From an uncultured bacterium (lineage in GTDB: Bacteria; Cyanobacteriota; Vampirovibrionia; Gastranaerophilales; Gastranaerophilaceae), in assembly GCA_905211505.1 (NCBI GenBank), contig CAJMAX010000004.1:1-44996 (forward strand): DNA of 44,996 bases, in the 5' to 3' direction. Below, piece by piece: positions 1 through 7,262 of this stretch. A program made the translations under genes and the position numbers. A model generated the notes under the pieces. The model was not told the origin of the DNA. It saw only the letters and a list, made by a program, of their open reading frames with translations, and did no database searches. Positions within the stretch are counted from its first letter, which is position 1. Every line of letters starts with the position of its first letter.

Positions 1-64
1 GTCAGAGTGAAGCTTTAAAAGGTTACCCCCCCCCGATTTTCTTGATATTATTGAGTTTTAACAT
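1..64 (-). CDS. 5' end of an unidentified gene, interrupted by a G9 tract
   Basis: A start codon at 62-64 (minus strand) follows an AGGAG Shine-Dalgarno at 71-75 with six bases between, and a good promoter lies upstream. The reading frame gives MLKLNNIKKIGGG and then hits TAA directly after a run of nine G (C at 26-34 on the plus strand). With eight or eleven G the frame would read on (GGGNLLKLHSD) to the window edge without a stop. The product cannot be identified from so few residues. This is either a slipped-strand switch currently off, a frameshifted pseudogene, or a homopolymer sequencing error. The translation signals are seen directly; phase variation is inference. Confidence 0.5.
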
Positions 65-101
65 AATTATCTCCTATAAATAGATACTAACAGCATATAT
101 C

Positions 102-130
102 ATAATAAAATAAATTTACAAATTTGGCAA
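102..130 (-). promoter_or_regulatory. Sigma70-type promoter of the left-edge gene
   Basis: On the minus strand TTGCCA (125-130) is followed after 17 bases by TATTAT (102-107). The predicted transcript start near 95 leaves a leader of about 30 bases containing the AGGAG box. It faces away from the plus-strand genes that begin at 324. Confidence 0.5.
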
Positions 131-323
131 GAATTTACATTATTAAAAGTAATTTTCGCAATTTTATTAAAGATTTTAAAAATTTATCCGTAAAAAAATA
201 TATAATGTAATTGGAAGACTTAGACCAAATATTAAGAAACATTACATTTATATTATTCAAAAAGCAATTAAATGGCAGGTAATGTTTTTAGATATATGTA
301 GGTCTAAATGTGTAAGGAGCAAA

Positions 324-596
324 ATGTTTCGAGAAACTCTAGATCTATACGTAAAAAGAATCATTGATTTCCTGATATATACGAAAAATTATATTATCAG
401 AACAAATCCAATACACAGTATAGTGAATTCGGTAGTAGAAGGAATAAAAGATTTTCTTACGGTAAAAAAGAAATTAAAAATGGCTCAGTACAGATTGAAC
501 TATCACAAACACCAATTACAAAAAATGGAACAATTGATAGCTGAAAACAGTCAACATAATTTCTTGAAAGGTGCAAATCTGGATCAAAAAAGATAA
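324..596 (+). CDS. Unrecognised small basic helical protein (90 aa)
   Basis: The start at 324 is chosen because AAGGAG at 314-319 precedes it; an ATG at 282 in the same frame has no such site. The protein is rich in Lys, Ile and Tyr. Residues 1-45 look like amphipathic helix, and residues 50-75 like a short coiled coil (VKKKLKMAQYRLNYHKHQLQ). There is no signal peptide and no clear membrane segment. It sits 15 bases before the next coiled-coil gene and is probably co-transcribed with it. I recognise no family. Small helical proteins of this kind occur as secretion chaperones or structural parts, but nothing in the sequence proves that here. Confidence 0.6.
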   Translation: MFRETLDLYVKRIIDFLIYTKNYIIRTNPIHSIVNSVVEGIKDFLTVKKKLKMAQYRLNYHKHQLQKMEQLIAENSQHNFLKGANLDQKR

Positions 597-611
597 AGGT
601 AGGAAACAGCT

Positions 612-953
612 ATGGGTTTATTCTTAGGTTTAATCACCAGAAGGTATCTTAAAATAAAGAAATCCAACTATGTTTGGCAAATGCATTTGATTACAAAAGC
701 GAAATCAGCTGCATCAGCTGCGGCCAATAATCTTATGCAAATCGGTAGTGCCGGGAATGACTATGCAACCGGTTCTGCACTTGAAAAGAAACTACAGCAG
801 CGCCAGTATAAAATGAAAATACTGGAAGATAAACTTGATTTACAAAAAGCCGAAATTCAAACAAAACTGGATGAAATTAATACAGAATTACAATCCGTCG
901 AGGGAATGATTAACTCCTCAATAAAAACTTCTTTCAGCTATAATATCCAATAA
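612..953 (+). CDS. Unrecognised coiled-coil protein (113 aa)
   Basis: The start has an AGGA box at 601-604 and follows the 90-aa gene by 15 bases. The N-terminus is basic and mildly hydrophobic (GLFLGLITRRYLKIKK). An Ala/Ser-rich stretch covers about residues 30-45, and a long heptad-rich coiled coil runs from about 58 to 100 (LEKKLQQRQYKMKILEDKL). The family is unknown to me. Its stop codon (951-953) directly touches the stop codon (954-956) of the convergent gene, with no terminator between them. Confidence 0.65.
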   Translation: MGLFLGLITRRYLKIKKSNYVWQMHLITKAKSAASAAANNLMQIGSAGNDYATGSALEKKLQQRQYKMKILEDKLDLQKAEIQTKLDEINTELQSVEGMINSSIKTSFSYNIQ

Positions 954-1652
954 TTACTTTCCGCCGGTTTGTAAAAACAAATTTATAATGTCATTCATCA
1001 CAGCATACTGCGTCTGGTATTGCTGTGATTTTGCTTCTAAAATACTAATTTGCTTACGATATTCTGTTATATTATTTTGACATTCACGAGTATTGTTTTT
1101 TAATGTTTCCTGCACCTGCTTTGCCTCCTGCAATACACTATGCATAGGTATACCAAGAGCTTCCATAGTTTGCCTGATAATCAAAGCACCGGTCTGTCGT
1201 GAAACTCCTGCAGGAAGTTTTGCTATCAACTGTTTTATGACAGCAACATTTGCCGGATAATTAAAATCATCCTGTACAGTCGAAAACGCGGCAGCCCCTA
1301 AATTTTGAACAAGACTTTGCTGAAACGCATTATCTACAAAAGTTGGAGTGAATGAAGAATTCATAACTGAATCAAACTGAGCCTGTTGCGCTTGCTCCTG
1401 TAATTGAGCTTGAATTTTAAGCTGTAAATCTGAAGCCGGCTGTATATCTTGAGGAGGTTCAAAATTCAAATTATTATTAGAGTCAAAAGTATCATCAGAA
1501 TCCTGTAAAGTTACAGACTGTGGCTCTTCAACAACCAAACTATCCTGATTAGATAGCTGTTCGTTTTCAACCTCTGTAACATCTGATGTCTGCATTCTTA
1601 ATGCTTCAACAATCTTTTTACCAACTCCATCATTAATCTTATTTGTAGCCAT
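954..1652 (-). CDS. Unrecognised Gln/Asp-rich protein with C-terminal coiled coil (232 aa)
   Basis: GAGGAAAAG immediately upstream of the ATG supports the start at 1652. Residues 20-95 are acidic, Asn/Gln-rich and probably disordered. About 120-180 is a conserved-looking helical block (VIKQLIAKLPAGVSRQTGAL, then a helix with two Met). Residues 185-225 form a coiled coil. There is no signal peptide or membrane segment. I cannot name the family. The layout, a disordered N-terminus followed by a compact helical domain and coiled coil, resembles a cytoplasmic scaffold or cell-pole protein, but that is only an impression. Confidence 0.65.
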   Translation of the reverse strand: MATNKINDGVGKKIVEALRMQTSDVTEVENEQLSNQDSLVVEEPQSVTLQDSDDTFDSNNNLNFEPPQDIQPASDLQLKIQAQLQEQAQQAQFDSVMNSSFTPTFVDNAFQQSLVQNLGAAAFSTVQDDFNYPANVAVIKQLIAKLPAGVSRQTGALIIRQTMEALGIPMHSVLQEAKQVQETLKNNTRECQNNITEYRKQISILEAKSQQYQTQYAVMNDIINLFLQTGGK

Positions 1653-1815
1653 CTTTTCCTCATTGAATAATTAATTATCATTAAACAAATTAATTATATT
1701 AAAGACATGTGAAATTTTCAAGAAAAACATAATTAATTCGGTCATTTGGTTTAAATATATTAACTTGATACTAATATAAATTTATGATAGCATCAGGTTG
1801 TAAGTGAGGGATATT

Positions 1816-2751
1816 ATGGAAACTATTGAAATAAATAATTTTACAGATTTACCATTCGGTGAAAATATTCATCAAACAGCAGCAATTGCAAAAATCGATG
1901 AAGAAATTGATTATGAAATATTGAGTGAAAATAAAAATCTTGAATATATTGATTTTCTAAACTTAACAGAAGCCGTTAAAATACTTGGAGAATTTTTTGA
2001 TGTAAATACAGCAGTTATAACTAAAGAATCATACATTTGTTCTGTTGCACTTGGAAGCTCCATTGAAACGGCATATGAAAAAGCTATTGACTGCGATCCT
2101 CTTGCTATTTTTGAGGGAACTGCGGGTTTTAGCAAAACAGTAACTTCTGCTGTTGCAAAACAAATAAAAGCAATGAAAATAAAAAATGTTATTGCACCAA
2201 AATTTGAACACGAAGCATTAACAATATTACTAAAAAATAATGAAATAAACATAATCCAGGTAAATACACCTCTTCAGGAACTACTGGGATTTAATGCAAA
2301 AGACATAAAAATCACACCATTTGGTGCTCTAATTCAAGAACAAAATCATAGCAAACTAACAAAAGATTCATTTAAAGTTGTATCAAAAACAAAACCAACA
2401 CAACAACAAGCTGAAGACGCCATTTTTGCATGGAAAGTTTCAAAACATTTAAAAAGTAAATCTGCAGTCATAGCTAAAGATTTAGCAACAAAAGCAATAG
2501 TCCAAAGCAAAACTAACGACATCATATGCGCAGAACTTGCGATGGACTACGCATGTGAATCTTCAAAAGATGCTGTGCTGGCTGTTGATTGCGCTATTGA
2601 AAGCATAGAAGCAATAAATGCAGCAATACAAGGCCGTATAGGGTTGATAATAGAATCAGGAAACAGCGTCAAATCTAAAGATATATGCAAACTCGCAGAT
2701 AAATACGAATTATCAATGATAGCAACAAACATTAGAAATCTGAAATACTAA
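1816..2751 (+). CDS. PurH AICARFT-domain homologue, probably inactive (311 aa)
   Basis: The ATG at 1816 has GAGGG at 1806-1810; a GTG twelve bases earlier would overlap that site. The protein spans the AICAR transformylase domain of PurH without the N-terminal IMP cyclohydrolase domain. Recognisable family landmarks are PFGENIHQ (family RYGENPHQ), SSIETAYEKAIDCDPLAIF, FAWKVSKHLKS and the C-terminal IIESGNSVKSKDI (family IQPGGSIRDDEV). The catalytic K-H-x-N-P-C-G becomes K-E-S-Y-I-C-S, the FGG after the DP motif becomes FEG, and the SDAFFPF loop is replaced by DCAIESIEA. These changes suggest a pseudoenzyme. A dCMP deaminase gene follows 16 bases later. A regulatory or ligand-sensing role is speculation. 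Confidence 0.7.
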   Translation: METIEINNFTDLPFGENIHQTAAIAKIDEEIDYEILSENKNLEYIDFLNLTEAVKILGEFFDVNTAVITKESYICSVALGSSIETAYEKAIDCDPLAIFEGTAGFSKTVTSAVAKQIKAMKIKNVIAPKFEHEALTILLKNNEINIIQVNTPLQELLGFNAKDIKITPFGALIQEQNHSKLTKDSFKVVSKTKPTQQQAEDAIFAWKVSKHLKSKSAVIAKDLATKAIVQSKTNDIICAELAMDYACESSKDAVLAVDCAIESIEAINAAIQGRIGLIIESGNSVKSKDICKLADKYELSMIATNIRNLKY

Positions 2752-2767
2752 TAATTGAGGTACAAAA

Positions 2768-3217
2768 ATGGAAATAAAACCATGGGATGAATACTTTTTG
2801 GACCTTGCAAAGACATGCGCAAGCCGTTCGAATTGTATACGAGCTCAAGTTGGAGCAGTAATAGTCGGAGAAGACAAAAAGATTAAAGCCACAGGCTATA
2901 ATGGAACACCTTCAAAAGTAGAATCGTGCGCAGAAAGAGGAGAATGTTACAGAATAAAAAACAACATTCCATCCGGCACCAGATATGAAACTTGCCGTTC
3001 TATACACGCAGAACAAAACGCAATTATTCAAGCGGGGCAGGATAGGTGCAAAGGAGCAACAATATACATATGGGGACACAATTTTATATGTATACTCTGC
3101 AAAAGATTTATTGTTCAATCCGGAATAACGCATTGCGTTCTAAAAAAAGATGAAAACTCTCCAATTATAAGAGTTTCTGTAGATGATATAAGAAAAGAAT
3201 TAAATGAACAAAGATAG
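2768..3217 (+). CDS. dCMP/cytidine deaminase family protein (ComEB-like)
   Basis: A 149-aa zinc-dependent deaminase expected to convert dCMP to dUMP, feeding dTMP synthesis. The zinc and proton-transfer motif HAEQNAI lies at about residues 80-86 and the second zinc pair is C-I-L-C near 108-111. In most relatives that pair reads PCPMC or PCxxC, so the Pro before the first Cys is replaced by Ile here. The N-terminus (WDEYFLDLAKTCASRSNC) is typical of bacterial dCMP deaminases, and the extra Cys residues around 54-62 match the second metal site of that subgroup. GAGG at 2757-2760 supports the start. It sits 16 bases after the PurH-like gene and is followed by a stem-loop. Confidence 0.85.
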   Translation: MEIKPWDEYFLDLAKTCASRSNCIRAQVGAVIVGEDKKIKATGYNGTPSKVESCAERGECYRIKNNIPSGTRYETCRSIHAEQNAIIQAGQDRCKGATIYIWGHNFICILCKRFIVQSGITHCVLKKDENSPIIRVSVDDIRKELNEQR

Positions 3218-3247
3218 GTAAGAATGGCTATTTATGCCATTCTTATC
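3217..3247 (+). terminator. Stem-loop after the dCMP deaminase gene
   Basis: TAAGAATGGC (3219-3228) pairs with GCCATTCTTA (3236-3245) around a 7-base loop, immediately after the stop codon. The following bases are AT-rich but lack a clean U-run, so termination may be partial. Confidence 0.55.
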
Positions 3248-3298
3248 ACATATTATAAATAAAATAAAACTATAATTCTGATTATAGGGGAGAAAATA

Positions 3299-5383
3299 AT
3301 GAATCAAAAACAGATTATAACAGGCTTGTTATTATTAACTTTACTGCTAAATTTGCCATCAAATAAAGGCTATGCACAATCAAACATCACAGAGCAATTA
3401 GAACAGGAAGAAATACAGACTCTCTCCGGTACTACAACCCAGAGACAGAAATATCTTCCTGTAATATCCAACAAACTCGAAAAAGAGTTAAAAGCCGACA
3501 TTTCTAAAATTTATGGACAAGATAAAACTGATGAAATATATAATCGTATTGTAGAAATTGCAGAAAAAGCAAAAGAAAATCGTCCGCAAAATTTACTAGA
3601 ACAAGATTTATCAAGAGAAAACGACTGGTATAAAGATGAAATTATATACATGTTCTACGTGGACCAATTTGGTACAGTAACCCCTGAAAAGCCTAATCAA
3701 TTTAAAGACACTACAAAAATGCTGGATTACCTCAAATCATTAGGTGTTACTACAATATACATGCTGCCATTCGCAGACTCACCTATGGAAGATTCTGGAT
3801 TTGACGTAAAAAACCCTCAAAATGTAAGAAAAGATTTAGGCGGAAGACCTCAATTTGAAGCATTTATAAAAGAAGCAAAGACAAAAGGCTTTAACATAAA
3901 AGCTGATTTAGTTTTGAACCATTTTTCAGATCAACATGAATGGTTTCAACAGGCTCTAAAAGGAGACCTCGAAAAATTAAATCGATTTATTGTTCGTGAA
4001 AACATGCCGCAATATACTAAATACGTAGATCCAAAACTTGGAACCGTAATTGAATATAAAGAAAATGATGGCAAAATAAGCAAAAGAAGACTAATCTTCC
4101 CAGAAATTACAGAAAACAACTATAGAAAAGTGACTATTAACGGTAAAGACTATTATGTATACCATACATTCTATCCTTTCCAGCTGGATATAAACTGGAA
4201 GAATCCTGAAGTGCTTTATTACAATCTTGAAACAATGAATTACTGGGCTAACCTGGGTGTTGATATATTCAGACTCGATGCAATTCCTTATTTAGACAAA
4301 GAACCAGGTACCAATGCGGAGAATCTACCAACCACGCACGCAATTATAAGAATTCTTAGCAACTACCTGCAAGCAGTAGCTCCGAGAACAGTACTTCAAG
4401 CTGAAGCTTGCCAGCAGCCAAAAGATGTAATACCGTATTTTGGCACAGAAAGGAAAACAGAAACAAACATTAATGGCGAAGTAAAGGAATTAAAAAGAAC
4501 AGATGAGGTTCAAATTGCCTATAACTTCCCATACATGCCAGCACTCTGGGCAAGCTTTATAACAGAAGACAGCAAATATTTTCAAGAAGCAGTAAAACAA
4601 ACTCCAAATATTCCTGAAAGTGCAAGCTGGGCAACATTCTTACGCGTACATGATGAATTAACTCTTGAAATGGTAACCCCAGAAATGCGAGAATTAATTT
4701 ATGATGCTTTAGAACCAAAGGGAGCTCCTTTCAGAAAAGGATTTGGAGTATCCGGAAGAATGGCAAACTTCCTTGACCAAGATCACGATCATATAGAAAT
4801 GGCATTTTCTGTGTTACTGTCAATGCCTGGAATTCCTATAATATACTACGGAGACGAAATCGGCGCGAAAAACAATTTTGATAATGCAAAAAAATCTGCA
4901 GATTTAAGAAAGAAAAAACAGGCAAAAAGTAAAATTAAATTATTATCATTCTTTGACAGCAGAGACATTAACAGAGGTTCTTTAACTCAAAAAGACTTTT
5001 ACGAAGCCTCACAAACAACAAAAACCTACAGCGGAAAAATATTCCATCAGGTTCAAAAAATGATTTCTCTAAGAAAATCAATACCTGCATTAAGTAGAGG
5101 CGGATTAACAATATTAAAAACTAAAAAGCCATACATATTTGCTTATATCAGACACTATAAAGGCGAAAAATACTTAATTGTTAATAACCTTTCAGATAAA
5201 AGAACCACTGCAGAAATAGAATTACCTGCAGATGTTCTACTAAAATCCTTAAAAAATGACAGTTATGTATACTTAACCAATATACTTACAGACGAAGAAT
5301 ACAAAGTAAAAATTTCTTTAACTGACAAAAAAACAAGATTGCTTATGTATCCTTACGCGGTAGTCTGGTTGAAACTCCCATAA
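3299..5383 (+). CDS. Secreted GH13 alpha-amylase-family enzyme (694 aa)
   Basis: Residues 1-26 form a signal peptide (hydrophobic core LLLLTLLLNL, cleavage near YAQS), so the enzyme is exported. A helical segment precedes the GH13 barrel at about 110-600. Conserved regions are visible: LVLNHFSDQ near 203 (region I), FRLDAI near 325 with the nucleophile Asp, QAEAC near 368 with the acid/base Glu, and RVHDE near 450 with the transition-state Asp. A short all-beta C-terminal domain follows. The region I sequence with SDQHEWF resembles trehalose synthase or sucrose-acting subfamilies more than classical amylases, but substrate cannot be fixed by eye. GGGGAG before the ATG sets the start. The 3' end overlaps the convergent acyltransferase gene by 41 bp. 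Confidence 0.85.
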   Translation: MNQKQIITGLLLLTLLLNLPSNKGYAQSNITEQLEQEEIQTLSGTTTQRQKYLPVISNKLEKELKADISKIYGQDKTDEIYNRIVEIAEKAKENRPQNLLEQDLSRENDWYKDEIIYMFYVDQFGTVTPEKPNQFKDTTKMLDYLKSLGVTTIYMLPFADSPMEDSGFDVKNPQNVRKDLGGRPQFEAFIKEAKTKGFNIKADLVLNHFSDQHEWFQQALKGDLEKLNRFIVRENMPQYTKYVDPKLGTVIEYKENDGKISKRRLIFPEITENNYRKVTINGKDYYVYHTFYPFQLDINWKNPEVLYYNLETMNYWANLGVDIFRLDAIPYLDKEPGTNAENLPTTHAIIRILSNYLQAVAPRTVLQAEACQQPKDVIPYFGTERKTETNINGEVKELKRTDEVQIAYNFPYMPALWASFITEDSKYFQEAVKQTPNIPESASWATFLRVHDELTLEMVTPEMRELIYDALEPKGAPFRKGFGVSGRMANFLDQDHDHIEMAFSVLLSMPGIPIIYYGDEIGAKNNFDNAKKSADLRKKKQAKSKIKLLSFFDSRDINRGSLTQKDFYEASQTTKTYSGKIFHQVQKMISLRKSIPALSRGGLTILKTKKPYIFAYIRHYKGEKYLIVNNLSDKRTTAEIELPADVLLKSLKNDSYVYLTNILTDEEYKVKISLTDKKTRLLMYPYAVVWLKLP

Positions 5384-6446
5384 CAAACTTTTGATAAATA
5401 TACTTTTGAAACTTTGCAAAATAAGTAGTAATAAGCATTACAACAACAAAGTATAAATATGTAGTCTGAACGGGGTCAAATATAGAATATATTTTATCCC
5501 CTTTTTCAGTTAACGGAGTTCCTGTAAATTTAAACAAAACTACTGTAATCATGTACATTACAAACAAATGATTCGCCATAATATGATATGTACAATTGCC
5601 CATATCCTGTAATAACTTAATATCTTTAAAATATGGATACAACAATTTTACGACAAATAATGAGACCCAGATTCCAGTCAATGAAGTCAAAACAGGAACT
5701 ATAATTTGGTCATCAAATCTTCCCCATACTAAAACATAACTCAATCCAATTCCATGGACAGGATCAAAATCTCTGTTAAACAGCCACAAGACGGCTTGTA
5801 CTGCAATAATACCCCCAAGCCACTTTGGAGTAAAAATATTATAATTATCTTTAATATATTTCACATAAAAATACCCTAGATATACAAAAAACAAAGAAAA
5901 TGCAGTTCTCATAACAATTAATGCCAGAGGAGTATGCAAAACAATTTTCCAGAACGGAATAGCGCCAAAACCTAATAGAGCAAAGATGGCAAATGTCAAA
6001 TACCCATTATTAATCTTTTGAAAAATTCTCATCAAAAATAAAAATACAATCATCGTCATAAATAATTGAGGCACAAACCACAGAGGAGAACATATTAAAA
6101 GCTGATGCCCATTCAAAAATGGAGTAATAAAAAAGGATTTTAAAGAAATTGGATCCCCCAAGAACTCTCCTACAAGAGGAATAAGAGCTAACGTCACCAG
6201 CAAATAAAAAATTTCGTAAGAAAAATACGGAACAAGCAAAGACTTTATCCTTCTTTTAAAATAAGTTGCAACATCATCTAAATACTTATCCTTAAACAAC
6301 ATCCCTGAAATAAAGAAAAACAATGCTAACTGAAAAGAATACGGCGGAAACATTCCAAATATAGAAAATTCTAAATGACCTGAAACAACAAGTAATATAG
6401 CCAATGCTTTCAATAAAGTTACTTCACCTGAAAATATTTTATCCAT
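5343..6446 (-). CDS. Acyltransferase 3 family membrane protein (367 aa)
   Basis: A multi-spanning membrane protein with about ten hydrophobic segments. The N-terminal pattern LLKALAILLVVSGHLE carries the conserved His of the acyltransferase-3 family (OafA/NodX type), which O-acylates sugars or lipids on the cell surface. It is followed by the family's FFFISGMLF motif. An upstream in-frame ATG at 6575 would add 43 residues, but GGAGGGG directly before the ATG at 6446 marks that as the start. The acceptor is unknown. The 41-bp tail-to-tail overlap with the GH13 gene leaves no room for an intergenic terminator. Confidence 0.8.
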   Translation of the reverse strand: MDKIFSGEVTLLKALAILLVVSGHLEFSIFGMFPPYSFQLALFFFISGMLFKDKYLDDVATYFKRRIKSLLVPYFSYEIFYLLVTLALIPLVGEFLGDPISLKSFFITPFLNGHQLLICSPLWFVPQLFMTMIVFLFLMRIFQKINNGYLTFAIFALLGFGAIPFWKIVLHTPLALIVMRTAFSLFFVYLGYFYVKYIKDNYNIFTPKWLGGIIAVQAVLWLFNRDFDPVHGIGLSYVLVWGRFDDQIIVPVLTSLTGIWVSLFVVKLLYPYFKDIKLLQDMGNCTYHIMANHLFVMYMITVVLFKFTGTPLTEKGDKIYSIFDPVQTTYLYFVVVMLITTYFAKFQKYIYQKFVMGVSTRLPRKDT

Positions 6447-6876
6447 ATCCCCTCCAATATTTAGTAGAATCATTATATAAAAAAAACAAGAAATTAAAAC
6501 CAGTAAATTTAGACAATTAGATACAAGCTTAACAAAATATACCAAAAGAAACAATCTTATGCTCGAGCTCTGCATTTCAGCATTTACTTTACAAAGTATG
6601 CCACAGAGGCTAGTTCAGGATGACAAATCGGTAAGCGTAACATGATTACGTGCGTAGCACCCTTGCGGAGCTGAATTATGTAGCTTACTTTAGGATGTTA
6701 TTGGTAGCGTTGTGCCCAGTGCGGCCGAGCACCCTTGATTTTTGTAAAAATATTATTAAATATGAAGTATCAAAATATAGACAGTAAAAGCCTTATACTA
6801 CTTTTGATTGATTTTTTGAATAAAAGTTGATAAAAAGCAGGATAATAATGTATTATAAAATAGAGAGGTAGTATAT
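6447..6876. other. 430-bp intergenic region with repeat fragments and the fliE leader
   Basis: No convincing gene. About 6600-6740 is richer in G+C than its surroundings and holds relics of the dispersed repeats found at 25.5-28.5 kb: TTCAGGATGACA at 6614-6625 (inverted copy) and CTTACTTTAGGA at 6684-6695. AGCACCCTTG occurs twice, at 6656-6665 and 6728-6737. The last 60 bases are AT-rich and should contain the flagellar operon promoter. TTGAAT (6816-6821) and GATAAT (6841-6846) with a 19-base spacer is a possible but weak match. Confidence 0.5.
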
Positions 6877-7218
6877 ATGCACAGTAACTTTCCACAATAT
6901 GACTTAGCTTCAAGAATACAACACACAAAATTCGATTCCGGCATTGGTCGAAATATGCCAAGCTTAAGAATGGATAGAGTAGAAAAACCGGAAACACAAG
7001 ATTTTAAACAGGTAATGAGCGGACTTGTTGAAAATCTAAATGCAGAAATGGAAGCTCCTGACAATTTACTGAAAGACGTTATGTCTGGAAACCAGAATGT
7101 TGATATTCATGATGTAATGACAGCAATGTCAAAATCAGAAATAAGTGTTAACATTGCAACACAAATGGTTGGTAAAGTTATTAATGCATACGACAGAGTA
7201 ATGCAAATATCTGTTTAA
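6877..7218 (+). CDS. fliE: FliE, MS-ring/rod junction protein
   Basis: A 113-aa protein whose second half matches FliE: APDNLLKDVMSGNQNVDIHD is close to the family pattern, followed by DVMTAMSKSEISV and the C-terminal INAYDRVMQISV. FliE links the MS ring to the proximal rod and is an early export substrate. It is the first gene of the operon, with AGAGAGG at 6862-6868 as ribosome binding site, 44 bases before fliF. flgB and flgC, which often precede fliE, are absent here. Confidence 0.88.
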   Translation: MHSNFPQYDLASRIQHTKFDSGIGRNMPSLRMDRVEKPETQDFKQVMSGLVENLNAEMEAPDNLLKDVMSGNQNVDIHDVMTAMSKSEISVNIATQMVGKVINAYDRVMQISV

Positions 7219-7262
7219 ACCTTATTAGTAAATAAAAAATATTATCAGACAGCGGGACAGAA

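Noticed and set aside
1911..2252. 113-codon open frame opposite the PurH-like gene
   Set aside because: Shadow of a better frame with family similarity; hydrophobic translation arises from complementing A-rich codons.
6600..6740. tRNA or small structured RNA in the G+C-richer gap
   Set aside because: No cloverleaf, T-loop sequence or CCA-end arrangement could be made; the sequence matches repeat fragments instead.
6827..6856. TTGATA-N18-TATTAT promoter for fliE
   Set aside because: The predicted start would fall on the ribosome binding site, leaving almost no leader; the alternative TTGAAT/GATAAT pair is also weak, so no promoter is listed with confidence.
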